Shown: piece by piece, positions 51,847 to 64,000 of the stretch
How positions within the stretch are numbered: the first letter of the stretch is position 1
How the letters are laid out: each line of letters starts with the position of its first letter
From: Gadus chalcogrammus
Taxonomy: Eukaryota; Chordata; Actinopteri; Gadiformes; Gadidae
Reading direction: 5' to 3'
DNA length: 64,000 bases
Assembly: GCF_026213295.1 (NCBI RefSeq)
Contig: NC_079431.1
Span: 15,537,482 to 15,601,481, forward strand
Notes under the pieces: model-generated
What the model was told of the DNA's origin: nothing
Database searches by the model: none
What the model saw: only the letters and a program-made list of their open reading frames with translations
Made by a program: the position numbers and the translations under genes

Positions 51847-54804
51847 CAAACATGCACACAAAAAACAGACAAAAAGTATTCATGAGATGAGCAAAAAAAA
51901 TATGGCCGTATGCCGGGATAGTGGCCGCCGCTGGCGTTGAAGAGAACAGAATTGTTGCAGAGAAAAAGTTGAAAAAAAAATAAAGACAATATCTGGGCCA
52001 TAAAAAAAAAAGCTTTCTTTTCCTGTGAAGGCATAGAGGACTGGGAACTTGCCAAGTGTCAAGAACTCAATCCTTGCGTGTCGCAATGCCATCCAATCCA
52101 AAGTGATCTATTTTGTATTTAAGTGTTATTTGGATAATTCTGTTTTTGGTTTTCTTTTTCAAATCTTTATTGATATGACGGCTTCCTCTTGTGCCTTATA
52201 GCTCCTCTGGGTTTGCACGTTTCAGTTGACTATGGTCCATCTTTAAAAAGGAAGGAGGATGAGAATAAGGCCTTAATGATTATAATTTATTTTGAAGTCA
52301 TGTAACTAAATGAAGCAAAAAAAGCTCAATCTAATATAAAATGTATACTTGGGGTAAAAACAAAAAAAGAAACGCAGAGCACTGGTGTAAAAAGGACATA
52401 CTTAAGAAAATATGTGCGTGTTGTAAAGTTGAGCGGCATGCTGTATCATGTGGGTTTAGGCGGTCTTTAGAGTCATGTAGAGGCTTTATGATTGAGAGGG
52501 GTGACGGACCGAGACCGCGGTTTATTTTTAATTTTGACGTGGAATTACGGAACGCACTTCCAAGATGGCGTCCCTCCCCCCAGGGCTGTGAGGACATGGG
52601 AGTGAGTGCGTGTGTGTGTGTGAAGGAAATGTCTTTACGTTTGTCTATTGGGGATTTTCTCCTCCACTTAAGCCTTTCCTTGTCGTTGTACACCCCCCTC
52701 CTTCCGGATCCTCTCTCTCCTCAGGAGACGGAGCATGCCTCTGGGAAGCAGGGTTCCTGGTAGTAGTGGAGGACGGCGTGGCAGCCAGTGCCTTCCCTTA
52801 TAAGGAGCAGCACATGGCAGTCAGAGGCCGCACAGAGGGAGTCCCTGACGGTAGTCTATAATTATCTACTTTCTGGGTTGCGTTGGCATGGTGCCACCCT
52901 CTCGTCACACAGGGCGGCTGATTCACCGTTTGGGGACGATGGGGCAAGCATTTTTTTTTTTAGCCCCTTTTCGGGTCATAGGGGATAGGCCAAGGACGGG
53001 CTGGTTCACCAGCCAGGAATTCCTTTCCCCTTTTGGCACTACCGGCAGGGGTCGAGGCATAGCTGTTATGTGAAGCCAAAGGTTCTTGTCATCCGCTGAC
53101 GTAGAACTGCCCCCTGCCTCCCCCCCAGTCTCCATTAAGCTACCAGCTTTACTCCCAACGAGCCCCTCCCCTCTCGGAAGTCACTTCAAGGGGAAAGTTG
53201 TACCCCTACCACCTTAGTGGCGTTTACAAACCTGCATTGGCTCCTATTTTGTGCGTAGCAGCATATGTACGCGTGATTGGCCTGCTTGAGAGGTTTTGTC
53301 TGGCTAACTGAATGGGGTTTTGGGGTAGGAGAAAAAGGCTAGGCCTCTAATGTAGCAGAGCTCTGATGGGACAGAGTGGGCCTCTACAACTATCTTGTCT
53401 TCCTGTTTGGTGTTAAGCACAGGCCACACGCCTCTAGCACCACCAGCAACCAAACCTCTTGGTGCCTTTTTTAAGAGTTTCTGTATCTTTGTTTTGAAGG
53501 TTGCGCAAGGAAGTCTTAACGCTGTCAGCTGTCTAGGGGCCTCCTCCCCACTTCCCAACCATACGACCAGTGCCGCACTCGGATTACGGGGATAGGGGCG
53601 CATGTACAGGCTTGGCATTTCATTGGTTAAGTTTGCCATTATTGTAAACATTCTCCCCATTTGAGACCCTTACTGTGCCGTTAAGATGGTTCCTCTAGTC
53701 ATTCCTGTAGCCCTTCATATTGTTTTGTATTATCTGTTAAAGTTGCCATGCAATATTGTATCCACTGTACAATCTTTCCTCCACAATACTAATGGGGTCA
53801 AAGTGTCTTGTGTGAGGCCCTGTCTCTAGGGCTGCTTTGTGGAGGTCATTGTCATGAATTTGTAAAAGTCGAGTTCTAGAAGACTCCAAGCAGCCCAATG
53901 AGCTTGTGTCCCTCAGCAAATGGCTGTGCAGCCACCTCTGGTTAAGCTACGGCCCCCCCACCCAGCAAGCGTGGAAGGAAGCATAAGGTAATATTGGATG
54001 GATGGAGCACGGAAAGCTCGGTGTGATGGTGCATGTTAGGTGGATTCAAGGGTTTACAACTTCCAGGGTTTTCAGGTGGCTGATGGTTCGACTGTCCCAT
54101 AACTTCACAATTTCCCCCCCCCATGTTTTTATGTGAGAAAATGGCTGCTTTGTTTTGGGTTCCTCTGAACGAGCTGCTTGACTTTTTTCGTTTTGTTTAG
54201 CTTTTTACTAGCGAGACATATTTTTACCGTGGCAGCAATGGATTCAGCCATTCCCTAGTCAGATTACCTTGAAAAAGGTAAAATAATGCCAATTGTTTGT
54301 TTCTTAAGCCTTGTGACCCACTTTTGGATACAACTGCAGCCCAACCCCAGACTGCTAAAGTTCTATGACCAACTAGGATCTATGATCGACTAGCAATGCT
54401 TGATGGAGTAGGATCAGGTTAGCCCTATGCTAGTTGGAGTAAAGGGCAGGGAGGATAGTCTGAGTGTTTAAAAGGTGGCATGTTTAGACAATCAATCCAG
54501 ACCCAGACTGTGAATTGTTACTCCCTAGCCGTGTGTGTGTGTGTGTGTGTCTTCTGAGCTTGTTTTTCTGCTGTGTTTTCCCTATGATCAGTATTATGAT
54601 TCCCACAGTTGGACCGCAAATACAGATAATACACATGTATTTTATCACCTTGTGGTCAAACTGGGAAGTGTATTTATTTCCTGTAGTTAGCCGGTCCCGC
54701 GCTTCAGGAACATGGATAACTTTACTAGTGCTCTCCTGTTTGTCTGCATGGAGAGTTTTGGGAATAACATGGCACCCTGTTTACGTTATGCAAGCGTGGA
54801 TGTA

Positions 54805-54843
<39 letters not shown>

Positions 54844-55060
54844 ATATAAACTACAAAATGTGGGGAAAATATGAAGTGTCGTACTATAAAAATATATTTT
54901 TGAAATGGTGATCAGTAAAGTGATAGTATGTCAGCTTTTGACTATGATGGAATTTCATTTATTCGCAGCACCTTTACCTCACGCTAGTTTACCTTCGGAA
55001 ATGTATATCAAGAAAATGTGTTTGAAGACTTCAATGAATAAAGTATTGAACCACATCCCC
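51847..55060 (+). other. TENT5C: TENT5C 3' UTR
   Basis: About 3.2 kb without other genes, with short GT tracts (54,534 and 54,811) and AT-rich segments. An earlier AATAAA at about 51,978 could give a short isoform. Length is in line with the long 3' UTR of mammalian TENT5C. Confidence 0.55.
55037..55042 (+). terminator. Polyadenylation signal of TENT5C
   Basis: AATAAA followed within 40-60 bp by a U/GU-rich stretch (gtgtatatttatttttttct). Confidence 0.5.
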
Positions 55061-57058
55061 TTTTAAAAATGTGTATATTTATTTTTTTCTCTGTTGTGGT
55101 TTTCCTGTGCAATCATGTGTATTTTGTCAGGCGTGGCAGATTTTTTTCTAATATTTGACATGAACAGTCGTTATTCAGTAACGTCTGCTCAAGATATTCA
55201 CAGTTCAAATGCTTAAAATTATAGCTACGTTAGCATCTTGAATTAACGCAACAAACCTTTTTAGATGGCAGTTCATTGACAACAGGCCTAGAAACTGGGT
55301 AAACCCGTGGTAAGCCCACCCAATACCAATCACCTTAATCATAACATTTTTTTGGTATTGCACTGACCTCAGGAGTCTGGACTTCTCTGTACTCCCTTCT
55401 GTCTGCCTCATCTGCTCTTCTTCAGTTCATTATTCCTTCTTCCTACACTCGGCGATCACATACACACACAAAAGGAGCTTATCGCAGACTGCATCATTCA
55501 TCTGGAATGGTCCAGAACAGATGAATCTAGCAGAATGAGGTCCACCACTCTAGCCAACCATCTTTATACATCTCGGTCATGTTTTATCGTTTTAGCTCCG
55601 TCTCATGCTCTCTCGCTCTCTTCGTCCTTTACACTCAATAGATCAAATCATCACATCAGATCCCACGTGATGCTGTGGATTCCTAGTATTGTAATTCTCT
55701 TGGTTGCTGCTCTAGTTTTTATATCTGGTTGGTTTCCAAAGTCTTCATGTGTCTATCCTTGGGAAGTGTGCGTTCGTTTGTCCTACAATTGGCAGGAGGT
55801 TAGAGGGCCGCTTTGGTTCCTAGTGATCTTTGTGTGCGGTCTGTTTTCTTATTTTGCTTACTTTATAATTTATGAACTCTAATTTGCATGGGAAATCTTT
55901 TGATACGTATTGTGATAAAATGGTATACTAATGATGAAAGGTGTCCGCTTAGAGTAACCATCGCATGAAGTCTAGTCCAGGGATTGGTTAACAGCTGGCA
56001 GTTTGAACAGACATGACTGCAATGTTTGTAAAGAGTTACAAAATGTTGTATTAAATACTATAGTATACAAAAAATAGTGAAATATCAGGTTCATATATTT
56101 CAGTTGAACTTGATCGGAGTTCTGAGACGTGTCGGGGTTAAACGTATGCCTAGCTGTGGGTAATACGTTTTCTTACAGTTGGATACGACCATTCCCTGTA
56201 TACCAAATCAAAGTCCACTTATAAAAGATTTATTGCTAGATACACCACCCAGCTCAAACATCAACAGATGACTCCATGAATAGGGAGACATTCAGAGACT
56301 TTCAGAATTAAAAAAAAAAACGAAATTAGTGTTCAGTCTACTGTAAGATGATGGGCAAATGTGTGATGTGAACCAGCTTAGCTCAGCTGGCTGGGCAGTT
56401 CATTTGAGGGGTTTTGGAAGGGTTGTATGATTCTTGTAACTAAATAGAGGTTACAGGCTGACCAGCATCTTGTATTTGTAGAATATTTTTGGTACACAAT
56501 GTTATCAATCACATCATTGAAATCAGTCAAGCGGCATTGACTACAGATATGTGAAGGTTATTCTAAGTGAGGAGAGATTTGACATGTAACACATTGCGAC
56601 TTAACATATATATGAATGGCCCTTCTAAACCTTGTCTGGCCTCCGTGTACGAAGCCCAACTGGACTTCGGAGCCGACGATGGAAACAGGTGTGAGAAAGT
56701 GAACAGACAGAGCAAACTGACCCCCCCCCCCCCCTCGCACACCTCAACACCTGAACACATGCTTATACACACACACTCCCAAATTTCCACTCTGACATTA
56801 ATAAAGTGCTATTTTATCTTGCACGGATAGACACCCTCACACATGCAAACACACCCGGAGGGACAAGGTGAGAGTTGAGGGGATGGAATATTTGTTTGGA
56901 TGTGCTTGTATCCATATGCAACATGTTTCAAATCTAAAACGTGTGTGTTTATGTATGTGTGCACATTCTCTGCCAGCTGTACAGGAGGCAAATCTACTTG
57001 TGGCTGAAACAGAGAAAAGTCACAGTGTGTCTTCATGTCCTTCTCCACCCTCCACTTG

Positions 57059-57060
<2 letters not shown>
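55061..57060. other. Intergenic, nothing recognised
   Basis: No exon with splice support, no repeat array of note apart from a C run near 56,720. Confidence 0.5.

Positions 57061-57112
<52 letters not shown>
57061..57112. repeat. (CA)26 microsatellite
   Basis: Perfect CA array. Confidence 0.95.
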
Positions 57113-57115
<3 letters not shown>

Positions 57116-59240
57116 CCCGGAGAAGCATATTATGGTCAGTAGTAATGATGGAGGTCTGAAGTAGGTTATGCCAGTGGCTTTGATGTTGACATCCCCTTGA
57201 CCCTTTCTTTGACTTCGTAAAGAAAGCCACCACTGGGTTCCTTTTGAATCCTGTATGGTTCTGTCTCATCTACCTGTACATATAAGGGAATAAATACTAG
57301 TACCTATACTTCTCCATCAAATACTACATCCTTGACCTTGGAAAAAATACCTGAAACTTACACTACATGCCTCGCATTGCATACTCAATCACTGTCATCT
57401 TACACCATCAACCATCCCAATCCCCAAGCATATTTCAAATATCTGAAAGACAAGACACTTGTCTGATTCTCCTGCCTCTAACAGAAGCCAATCAGCTGTT
57501 TCCCTGCCCTGCTGCGGCCAATGAACTGCAGGCTAGGCAGTTTGATATCCCTTCTAGTGTCGCTGTGAGGTTAAAGGAAGAAGAACTTGAGCCGTCTCCC
57601 TCTTTGGTCTTTAATTAAAGCACTTAGCCAATTGGGGCGTGTGGGGCCTATGTGTCCCCTGGGTCTCCACCAACACCACCAGAACTTAGAGAATGGAAAC
57701 TAACACTGAAGCCCAGCTGGCTTACTTTGCATCCAGGACGACTTGGGTTTCTACAACACAGGAAATACTTTGGTTGTCTCGGTGCGGAAGGCTGAAGCAT
57801 GGTGTTCACGCATGGACTTCTTTGTTCACATATTCCATCGAATACTCACTCTGTCCCTCACTCACTCACATAATAGCCATTCTACGGCCTGGTTGATTTT
57901 GTATTGCTATGTGTGTCCCTGGAACATGCTGTCCAACCTGGACATGAGATTCTACAGTGCTTCACTGTACAAGAGCTATGACTCACATGTTAAATAAGGA
58001 GCAACCCACATGGACGTTTTAACGGAGGCATCAGGGTCCCATCAGCTGCACAACTTTCCCCTTCAAAGGAGCAGCTGAGACATGTCTACAGGCGCGGGTC
58101 TGGTCCTGCCGTTGCTTACTAATAAACTCTGATTGCGCCGACACGCGGGCGGCTTCTTGGCGCAGCGCTGAGGTCGGTTTGTCTGTGTTAAGCGAGTGAC
58201 GGGTGGCCTTTGCCGATCTCGTTTGCTCGTGTTTACAAAGTAATGCTTTGTGTTCTCTATATCCCGAAGCTTCATGTTCTGGTGTTTTTTTTTGCATCCC
58301 TCCACTCTTAGGTCATCCGTCTTCACTAATACTGTTGACGAGTGAGCGGCTTTGTGGACAATGCCTCAGTTCTGAATCATTCGGTTCTGGAAGTTTCTCT
58401 ATGCTAATTAGCTGGACCAAAACATGCTTAGTTTGTTAAACTATCCCTGATGGTGAAATGTTGAGTCGGACGAAAGGCCACATGATTCGAGAGTGCAGAA
58501 CAAGCCAGAGAAATCACAGTGTCTGAAGAGTCCAAGCTTGATAGTTAATGTGAAAGATTAAGATTCATCTCGAAAAGAAGGCTTGGTTCAAATTAGTTCG
58601 TCATCAGATGGTTTTCCACATGGAAGGGGAATTTTAAACATCCTGAAGGCAAACTCTTGTGATCTGATGATGATGATAGAGTTGGAACCTTAGAGGCTGA
58701 CATCCCTTGTCATTAAAGATTCGGGTCGTCCCCTTGTTAACAAGTTTACACTGTAAATTCTTACCCTCACATCTTGTTATATAGGAAGAGGACAGAGGCA
58801 CACCGATTAGTGTCCCTGTGTGTTGCATACCCTGAATATATTTTCCCCACTCGGGAAACATAGGACCCTTTTTTTTCCCTATGTTCCCCAGTCTCATACA
58901 AAGAGGGGAACATAGACACGCTCCCGGCATTTCTTCTCTGCAGTAGACTGGAGCCGTATGGCCCTTCTATTATATGTCCATGGTATGGCCCAACTCACCT
59001 AGTGGCCATCTTGGTTCCATCTTTGTACTAAACGCTAGCTGAGTGGCATTCAGGTCCCCCCACCCAGAAAGTGGCCGCTCGGTGAATCAGGCCCATATAT
59101 AAGACTGTAGCTAACACTCCAACTGCCAAAACAACTCACTCACTGAGGTAACTTGGCTTACTGGGGGTGATCTCTTCCCACTCTCTGATGTTGGAAATAG
59201 TGACTGAATGGACACACTAGGCAACCTCAAACACACAGTT
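57113..59240. other. Intergenic, nothing certain
   Basis: Small ORFs only. 58,850-58,920 has complementary gaacatagg/cctatgttc segments; 58,975-59,110 looks repeat-derived (atgtccatggtatggcccaa), but ends were not found. Confidence 0.4.
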
Positions 59241-59249
59241 GTAAAATTC

Positions 59250-61556
59250 ATCAATTTATTTTTTCTTCATGGGGGGGTCTGGCCGGTCCGCCCAGTCTCT
59301 TCTGCTACAAAAGGGACATTGCTGGCCGTTCACAAACATTTTTCCTTGGCTCCAGTAATATAAACATTACAACTACAAACCGTTCATTATGACTTGAAGT
59401 GTGTTGTAGCATGTATAAAATATACTTTGTTTATTATATAGTGCATACTTCATAGAATTTTTTTCATAGTAAATACTTCCTGAAGTTTCAGGTCATACTT
59501 CCTGTTACAAATACTCTTGTTTGCAGGACTTTCATTTCAAAAAGACAAATTCCACAATGTTTTTCATTCCTGAAGCGGGACTTTTTCACCAGAAAGACTT
59601 AGAATTAAAATTCATAATTTAACGAAAACAAATACTTTTTTAATCAAACGTGTAACCAAACGATAATTTAACGGGATAGCCTTTGTATTGTGAACAGACA
59701 GTTGTTCCTTAAGGTTGTAACCCTTCAGCATCTCCAGCAAAACAAACAACACTTGCTTGCTGTTTATACATTCTAATCTAATGACAATATTGAATTGTAC
59801 AGTGTGCGCTGATGACATATTGATTAGGTTGAGTGATTGACTAGGCTGATTGAACAGACAGTCTTGTATTTTCCTGAAAACAGAGTTACCAATGACAACA
59901 TGAAAATGTGTTTCTATAACGCACTCCTGTCCCCATGGTTTGAACGCTTGTGATCGCCAGTCGAACAAAGTCAGGACAGATTGTTGTTGAAGATTCCGTT
60001 CTCTAACTGGGAGGGTAGTCGATGGCAACCAGCCGGGGTACCCCCAACTGAAATTAAGGCAACGATCACCTGAATGGGGAACCATCACTTTATGTTCTGA
60101 AATGATGATTACAAAGGCAAGTGAATAGAGCGGTTTGATTTGACGAAAGCAGCTCGGAAGACGTCATTTTAAAAGTAGCATAGAACGTGGGAACAGGAAA
60201 CAGATGGAGGGGGGTCGGGTTAGTTGAAAGGTGAATTACGACATGGCAGGGGCTGATTCATTACAGACAGCTAACGTTTCTCGGTCCATCTTTAGGCATC
60301 CCCGTTGGAATGTACACGTATGCGTGCGCCCATGTGTGCGTGTGTACACATTTAACCTAGTTTGTGTGTATGTGGGTTTGGAGTGGAAGTTGGTCACCAC
60401 AAATGATGACGCTAATATAGTGGGGCGAGCAGGTTAGCGACAGAGAACATCCACATTCTACTCCCTCTCTCTTTCCATCACAGGTGGAGAGACATTGACC
60501 ACCAACACATTGCGTGTCAGAACACACAGTGGAAAAAAATGCTAGTCCTTTAGTCCTAGTAAGTTCATGTAAATAATTGTGTGTGCGCTAAAGCAAAACC
60601 TGCTTTGTGTTGACATTGCACCTCAACTGATTGGACAGATCAGCCACTGGAAAGTTGTGGGCCAATCGGTTAATGCCAAGAATGCCAAAAACGACCATCA
60701 GACTACAAGAGAGCTGCCACCACTTGGGTTTTTCCACGTACCCAGCCTGATTGGCTGATATTAGTGCCAGCTATGCTTTGGCAACCAGCAGGCAAATCAG
60801 TGGAACCAGTGGGCTTGGGTTTGGTGGGAATGTAAACCAGAACATTAAATTCTAGTTGGACAAGTTAGACGTCCACAACCGCAGCAGAGCAGGCCATCTA
60901 TTAGACAGCTTGAGGACATCTACATTGCCTCGATACAAGCATATTTGGTACAAATGCATTGAAAGTGAAGTTAAAATGTACGCAAAAGAAAGGGACAAGT
61001 GAAATAGGAATGACATAGACAAGAGCAAGTAGTCTTTCACAGTCGCTCCGTCACACATCATATTCATAAGGTGGGGATTTTCCTGAAACCCTCAATAGCC
61101 CGAAGGGTTTAAGCAAATGAATGCCAATATTATTATTACTGCAACGCCGCAGTGGATTGGCTGGAAATCAGCTGTCAATCAACACAGAGAAACCTGCTGT
61201 TGACCTATAGCTCCAAGCTCCTTGACTTTAGTTTTCATGAGTCAAGTTAATCTTGTCGTCTTTAGTGTTTCACCGACTGGAGGAACTGGTGGAGGGAATA
61301 AACCTTCTGAAGAGTCTGGTACCAACCAGAAAATGGCCATCCATCTCTCCTCTCCCAATGGCTCTCGGCTCAGGCAGGTTGAGAGCTCGTCCACCAGTAG
61401 TGTTTTCATAACATGACCGAAGAAGGTCTTGAGACCTTGGAGTCCTGTCATTGGCTAAGGTGATGGTTGGTTGGGTTGTGGGCTGGTATTGACCTTCAGA
61501 TGCTCTCCTCTGTGTGATGTCCAACCCCCGACTGAGGCGTGTTGATTGGCTGAGGC
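59250..61556 (-). other. Possible 3' UTR of a minus-strand gene
   Basis: Lies downstream, on the minus strand, of the candidate terminal exon at 61,557-61,598. Minus-strand AATAAA signals occur near 59,254 and 59,429. No competing ORF. The extent is inferred only. Confidence 0.3.
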
Positions 61557-61598
61557 TCACAGCGTGTGGGACTGGGATTGATTGTAGGGGCCGTTCAC
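61557..61598 (-). CDS. Candidate terminal coding exon, minus strand (GDAP2?)
   Basis: A strong acceptor (minus strand atctcctcttctgttgcag) is followed by 13 codons in phase 0, VNGPYNQSQSHTL, and TGA. The convergent orientation to TENT5C equals that of GDAP2 next to TENT5C on human chromosome 1, and my recollection is that GDAP2 ends with a similar NGPY-containing tail. No upstream exon was found before the window end, so the identity rests on synteny and a four-residue resemblance. It could also be a chance acceptor. Confidence 0.35.
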   Translation of the reverse strand: MNGPYNQSQSHTL

Positions 61599-61620
61599 CT
61601 GCAACAGAAGAGGAGATGTA

Positions 61621-62830
61621 TGGCAAGCCGAATTGTCATTTATTAACTAAGTTTGACTATCCGGAATTAAAATTTCAGATATCAACAACTTCTTTCTGAC
61701 TAGTCGTAATTACATTTAGAATAGTTGGAATTTTGATTCAAGATATCAGTAACGTAATTGTGACTAGTCGAAACGACAGATAGAGATATTTGTAATTCAG
61801 TTTTGACTAGGCGAAACTGAATTACAGATATCTGCAATGACGACACGGAAAAAGACATTCAACTCGTCACACATCTTAAATGACAATTGCAGATATCTGT
61901 AATTCAGTTTTGACTAGGCAGAATGAAAGTTAAAGATATCTCAAACGTCATTTGAGTGCGAATTATTGGGCGTGACGTTTTAGATATCCAGAAATACGTA
62001 ATTTCCCCATGCCGCCATAATCAAAGAAGAAGTTGGTTCATTTCCTTATTTTTATGAGAAAGGAGCAGTCATGGCGTTGGCTGTAATTGAAAAAAACCAT
62101 CAGAAAATACCAGGAAATTGAACGAGTGAATGATGATTTGAACGACAACGACCTGCTCCGCTCCCGCCTAAAGCGTGAGGCGGTCCTATAATTTGTCAAC
62201 ACAGATATCTGAAACATCATTTTGCCTAGTCAAAACTCAAATTCAAGATATCTGTAATTAGATTTTGACTAGGCAGAATGAAAGTTACAGATATCTAACA
62301 TTTTAGATATCTCTAATCAAAATTCCTTTCAAGATATCTATAACTTGATAATAGATATCTACAACGTCATTTTGACTAGTCGTAACTCCAGTTAGAGATA
62401 TCTACAACGTCATTTCGCCTAGTCAAAACTTAATTTAAGATATCTGAAAAGGGACATGTAGATATCTTGAATTGAGGTGAATTAAAGATATCTTGAACTG
62501 TAATTATGACTGGTCAGAATCAAAGTGTAGATATCTCAAACTGGAATTACAGATATCTACAATTCAGTTGCAGATATCGGTAATTCACAAAGTGGATATC
62601 TGCAACTGAATTGTAGATATCTGCAATGACAAACCCCATAGACATGAATGGCGAAAATGACGTCATTTCTCCTAGGAGGAATGTCTTTGTGGATATCTGA
62701 AATGACAATTGTGGATAGGAGGAATGTAGTTGCGGATATCCGAAATGTTAGTTTTGACTAGTCGAAACTGAATTGCAGATATCTGCAACACATATCAGGT
62801 CTAGCGAATTTATGTCAAATCGGCTTGCCA
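61621..62830. mobile_element. GATATC-repeat element with inverted termini
   Basis: The ends TGGCAAGCCGA / TCGGCTTGCCA are perfect over 11 bp and imperfect beyond. The 1,210-bp interior has about 25 AGATATCT-type palindromes, many followed by (gt/ca)aattcagttttgactag or its complement, in both orientations. They form two blocks (61,670-61,995; 62,200-62,790) around a non-repetitive centre with a transposase-start remnant. This resembles a non-autonomous DNA transposon with massively expanded subterminal repeats. Target duplication unclear. Confidence 0.65.
62071..62190 (+). pseudogene. Harbinger-type transposase start remnant
   Basis: ATG GCG TTG GCT opens MALAVIEK. After an A7 run the next frame reads TIRKYQEIERVNDDLNDNDL then LRSRLKREAVL and a stop. 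The pattern (basic helix, Asp-Leu-x-Asp-x-Asp-Leu-Leu-x-Ser-Arg-Leu-Lys-Arg-Glu-Ala) resembles the start of PIF/Harbinger nucleases, like the remnant at 1,532. A frameshift and loss of the DDE core make it non-functional. Confidence 0.4.
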
Positions 62831-63758
62831 TGGAAATGATGAAGGCACGATGGGCTACGGGACAGAAGTCAACATGTTCCTCTAAATGAATTCATGTGTT
62901 TGACTGAAATGGAACTGACTTTAGTCACTTTGGATAAAAGAGTCTCCTTAACTACTAAATCTAAGATAATGGAGAAGCTTTAAAAAAAAAAAAAGATCCG
63001 TAACACTTACACAATATACAATAAGGGTACATAAGATAATGCAGTAATAAGAATTAACCAACAGTTAATTAACAGATACGTTTTAACTAGTAACTTTTAC
63101 TAACTAGAACTACATTACAAAAACATAACCCTAACCCACTGATCTAAAGCTATATCATGCTTTATTAATGCTTATAACAGCATCAACTACTGTTCATTAA
63201 TGGATTACTTAATGAATGTATCCCTATTGTAGTGCTACCAACAAATGACATTTGATGAAGCCCCCAGACAGCCGAGCAGAAGGTGTCCAACGTCCACTTA
63301 TCGTGGTTTCCGTTACTGTGGTAGCCGGGCACAGCTCCAAGCAACTGGACATGAATATAACAGGCATTTAGTCGTAGTTACGAAACATTTTCCACGATCT
63401 GTTTTTAAACAAAGGTCAGAGGTCGTTCCGGGACCCATATGCTGCTGTCTCACAGAGCGGGAGGGATCTTATCTCAGCGTACGCATGCAGCCAGGGGAAA
63501 ACACTCCGAGCAAAGGGATCCAGGAGTACTCTGACGTCTGGCCTTTGTTTACCATGAGGATGGGTGGGGAGGGTAGGGCCAGATCTAAGCTCAAGGCCTG
63601 GAATGGAAAGATGCAGAGCTTCCATTTGTTTTCTTTCCTGTTATGATTCTATTTATTCCCGACCCGCTTGATTGTGATTAGCTTCCGGTTTTAATGTGAT
63701 GCAGAGTGTCGCTGGTAGGGGAAGTTCTTGATCTCTGAATTTATCCACTTGGTTCTCA
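62831..63758. other. Intergenic, nothing recognised
   Basis: Includes an A-rich run (62,981-62,994). The open frame at 63,245-63,646 has no recognisable domain or splice support. Confidence 0.45.
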
Positions 63759-63786
63759 CCATGTGGCTACTGGTATAAAACTGAAG

Positions 63787-64000
63787 GAACCCAGTTCCTT
63801 CAGCACAGGCCTGAGGGCCAGGCTACTGGTATAGAACCCAGTTCCTTCAGCACAGGCCTGAGGTTCAGGACACTGATGTAGAACCCAGTTCCTTCAGCAC
63901 GGGCCTGAGGTTCAGGACACTGATGTAGAACCAAGTTCCTTCAGCACGGGCCTGAGGTTCAGGACACTGATGTAGAACCAAGTTCCTTCAGCACAGGCCC
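63787..64000. repeat. 47-bp minisatellite running off the window
   Basis: Units of 47 bp (aacccagttccttcagcaca, then ggcctgaggttcaggacactgatgtag) repeat at 63,789, 63,836, 63,883, 63,930 and 63,977. The first unit is the most diverged; the array continues beyond 64,000. Confidence 0.9.

Noticed and set aside
50614..51861. 415-codon ORF antisense to TENT5C
   Set aside because: It arises because the GC-rich TENT5C exon has few stops on the other strand; no domain is visible and the sense protein is clearly conserved.
63245..63646. 133-codon plus-strand ORF near the window end
   Set aside because: No recognisable domain, no splice signals in agreement, and ordinary composition for chance ORFs.
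63787..64000. Regular repeats considered as a CRISPR array
   Set aside because: Units are contiguous 47-bp tandem repeats without unique spacers, and the genome is vertebrate.

Overview
The window is vertebrate nuclear DNA and almost certainly from a ray-finned fish. The evidence is two multi-exon vertebrate genes with canonical GT-AG introns (a melanoregulin-like gene and a TENT5 gene), a C2H2 zinc-finger cluster, very long CA/GT microsatellites, and a dense mix of fish-type repeats (Rex3-like LINE, RNase H-encoding LINEs, Gypsy, hAT, Harbinger and many foldback MITEs). The species cannot be named from this sequence.

Layout. 1-7.1 kb: one copy of a segmental duplication (1-520, then a THAP-type exon at 6.9-7.1 kb), swollen by nested DNA transposons. 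7.1-11.7 kb: MITEs, a solo LTR with intact target-site duplication, and a LINE that has lost its reverse transcriptase core. 12.5-18.9 kb: a minus-strand C2H2 zinc-finger gene with 13 canonical fingers, followed by tandemly amplified copies of its 5' exons, including two near-identical units of about 1.81 kb that carry no fingers. 18.9-20.1 kb: the second copy of the segmental duplication. 20.2-25.1 kb: two LINE remnants, one split by a TTAA-flanked foldback MITE. 25.2-31.8 kb: an hAT element with a perfect 8-bp target duplication, then a 5.25-kb inverted-repeat element that holds exons of a Ulp1-like cysteine protease whose catalytic Cys codon now reads Arg. 32.0-38.3 kb: a four-level nest (Rex3-like LINE inside Gypsy inside a MITE inside another MITE).

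The right half is the host-gene half. At 40.26-43.50 kb (+) five exons join in phase into a 208-residue melanoregulin-like protein; its introns contain tetranucleotide, GT and splice-site-containing minisatellite arrays. 45.8-48.7 kb is a field of long CA/GT arrays. At 49.4-55.06 kb (+) lies TENT5C/FAM46C, with a TATA box, a non-coding first exon, one coding exon (377 codons) and a 3' UTR of about 3.2 kb. A short minus-strand terminal exon at 61,557-61,598 may be the end of a convergent gene; GDAP2 is the candidate by human gene order only. Just upstream of it in its intron sits a 1.2-kb element (61,621-62,830) built from about 25 copies of a GATATC motif around a remnant of a Harbinger-type transposase start.

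The genes do not form an operon or pathway. Melanoregulin acts in organelle transport and TENT5C stabilises mRNAs of secreted proteins. The most unusual material is the Ulp1-bearing inverted-repeat element, the GATATC element, and the amplification of a splice donor inside the melanoregulin-like gene.
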